Source: Magicicada septendecula
Taxonomy: Eukaryota > Arthropoda > Insecta > Hemiptera > Cicadidae
Reading direction: 5' to 3'
Assembly: GCA_034769895.1 (NCBI GenBank)
Contig: CM068375.1
Span: forward strand, 251,637,542 to 251,701,541
DNA length: 64,000 nt
The notes beneath the pieces are model-generated. The model saw only the letters and a program-made list of their open reading frames with translations. It was not told where the DNA came from and made no database searches. Position numbers and translations under genes: made by a program. Of this stretch, positions 63,888 through 64,000 are shown piece after piece (the stretch's first letter is position 1; the number at the start of each line of letters is the position of its first letter).

Positions 63888-64000
63888 TTTTCGGAAAACG
63901 ACTTTTTTTCATGTTTTGAGTGTAGTAGAATCAGAATCTGCAATAATCTCGAACACGATTTTTTTTGCCATCACCATACTTCCATTCCTTAAAGAATATG
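63412..64000 (+). repeat. Unit cut by the window end: shortened core, two monomers, tail
   Basis: Copy of 50665-51392 lacking one 158-bp monomer after the core. The CA tract at 63810-63882 is the longest in the window. The tail runs off the end, so the array continues beyond the window. Confidence 0.83.

Larger units (their letters stand above)
18592..64000. repeat. Hierarchical satellite array of a Helentron/HINE-like unit
   Basis: More than 45 kb made of about 158-bp monomers (a variant with an extra four bases is 162 bp) that share GGTAAACTACCCC, AACCGATCTTCACC and GATTCTGTTTGAATTTGCGG. Monomers occur in a preferred type order. The first has GAGACCTCTACAATTCAGGG; then come ACGCTTGATAAA, CCCTTGTTAAAAAAACG, GGAAATACCC...AACATAAAACG and finally ACAAAATTACCCTTGC. 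Each run usually ends in a microsatellite and a tail, and a head/core starts the next. I count 33 direct tails and 19 heads. No protein gene is supported in the array. The right end is cut by the window. Confidence 0.93.

Noticed and set aside
18659..63992. Many open frames of 60-110 codons in the array (for example LPGNKIILF..., MILFEFAAVIVCHRK..., MANDNSRKFKQNQ...)
   Set aside because: They are translations of the satellite monomer, microsatellite and tail. They recur because the DNA recurs, have no domain, and several frames on both strands are open at once.
18592..64000. CRISPR array or other repeat-spacer system
   Set aside because: There are no unique spacers between short repeats; the monomers are contiguous ~158-bp units in eukaryotic DNA.
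16155..64000. Idea that the CENP-B-like transposase next to the satellite marks a centromere
   Set aside because: The transposase is a dead pogo copy, and no CENP-B-box-like motif was seen in the monomers. Adjacency alone is not evidence.

Overview
This window looks like repeat-dominated nuclear DNA of an animal, most likely an insect or other arthropod. It is AT-rich, and no host gene, tRNA or rRNA could be supported. What can be recognised are eukaryotic mobile elements: a hAT-like non-autonomous transposon, a gag-only LTR retrotransposon, a Penelope-like element with GIY-YIG endonuclease, a pogo/Tigger-type transposase, and a very large tandem array with Helitron/Helentron-like architecture. 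The taxonomic call is an inference from the kinds of elements present, and no species can be named.

Layout. 1-3106 is unique-looking AT-rich DNA with one CA-rich microsatellite and a 1288-bp hAT-like element (1340-2627) bounded by an 8-bp target duplication with one mismatch. 3107-14296 is one LTR retrotransposon locus read on the minus strand, in the order LTR-internal-LTR-internal-LTR. Its period is exactly 4633 bp, with three 1924-bp LTRs and two 2709-bp internal regions. Each internal region carries one gag-like coiled-coil ORF and no pol. The copy at 5031-7739 has an open gag; the other has one nonsense codon. 14433-16078 is a decayed, 5'-truncated Penelope-like element flanked by inverted pLTR-like repeats that carry hammerhead-ribozyme-like motifs. 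16155-18231 is a complete but dead pogo/Tigger-class transposon with TIRs, a TA duplication and a broken DDD transposase.

From about 18592 to the window end (over 45 kb) the sequence is a hierarchical tandem array. The base unit is a monomer of about 158 bp (a variant is 162 bp). Runs of different monomer types are followed by a microsatellite of CA or CAGA units and a conserved tail ending in an imperfect palindrome. A head module with a short hairpin and an AT-rich core follows. Head + core + monomers + microsatellite + palindromic tail form a unit of about 1-1.8 kb that recurs throughout. These units lie inside much larger duplicated segments of about 4.7 to more than 8 kb (for example 46194-51218 against 58941-63806). 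The architecture matches that described for HINE/DINE-1 and pearl-like non-autonomous Helentron elements: central 150-180 bp tandem repeats, microsatellite, subterminal inverted repeats and 3' hairpin. At the left edge of the array a tail lies inverted, next to a Helitron-like 3' terminus (hairpin plus CTAG). The best reading is a Helitron-type element whose internal repeats have expanded into a satellite.

No genes cooperate here. The interest is in genome structure: tandem LTR recombination, a self-cleaving RNA motif in the Penelope repeats, and step-by-step growth of a satellite from a mobile element.
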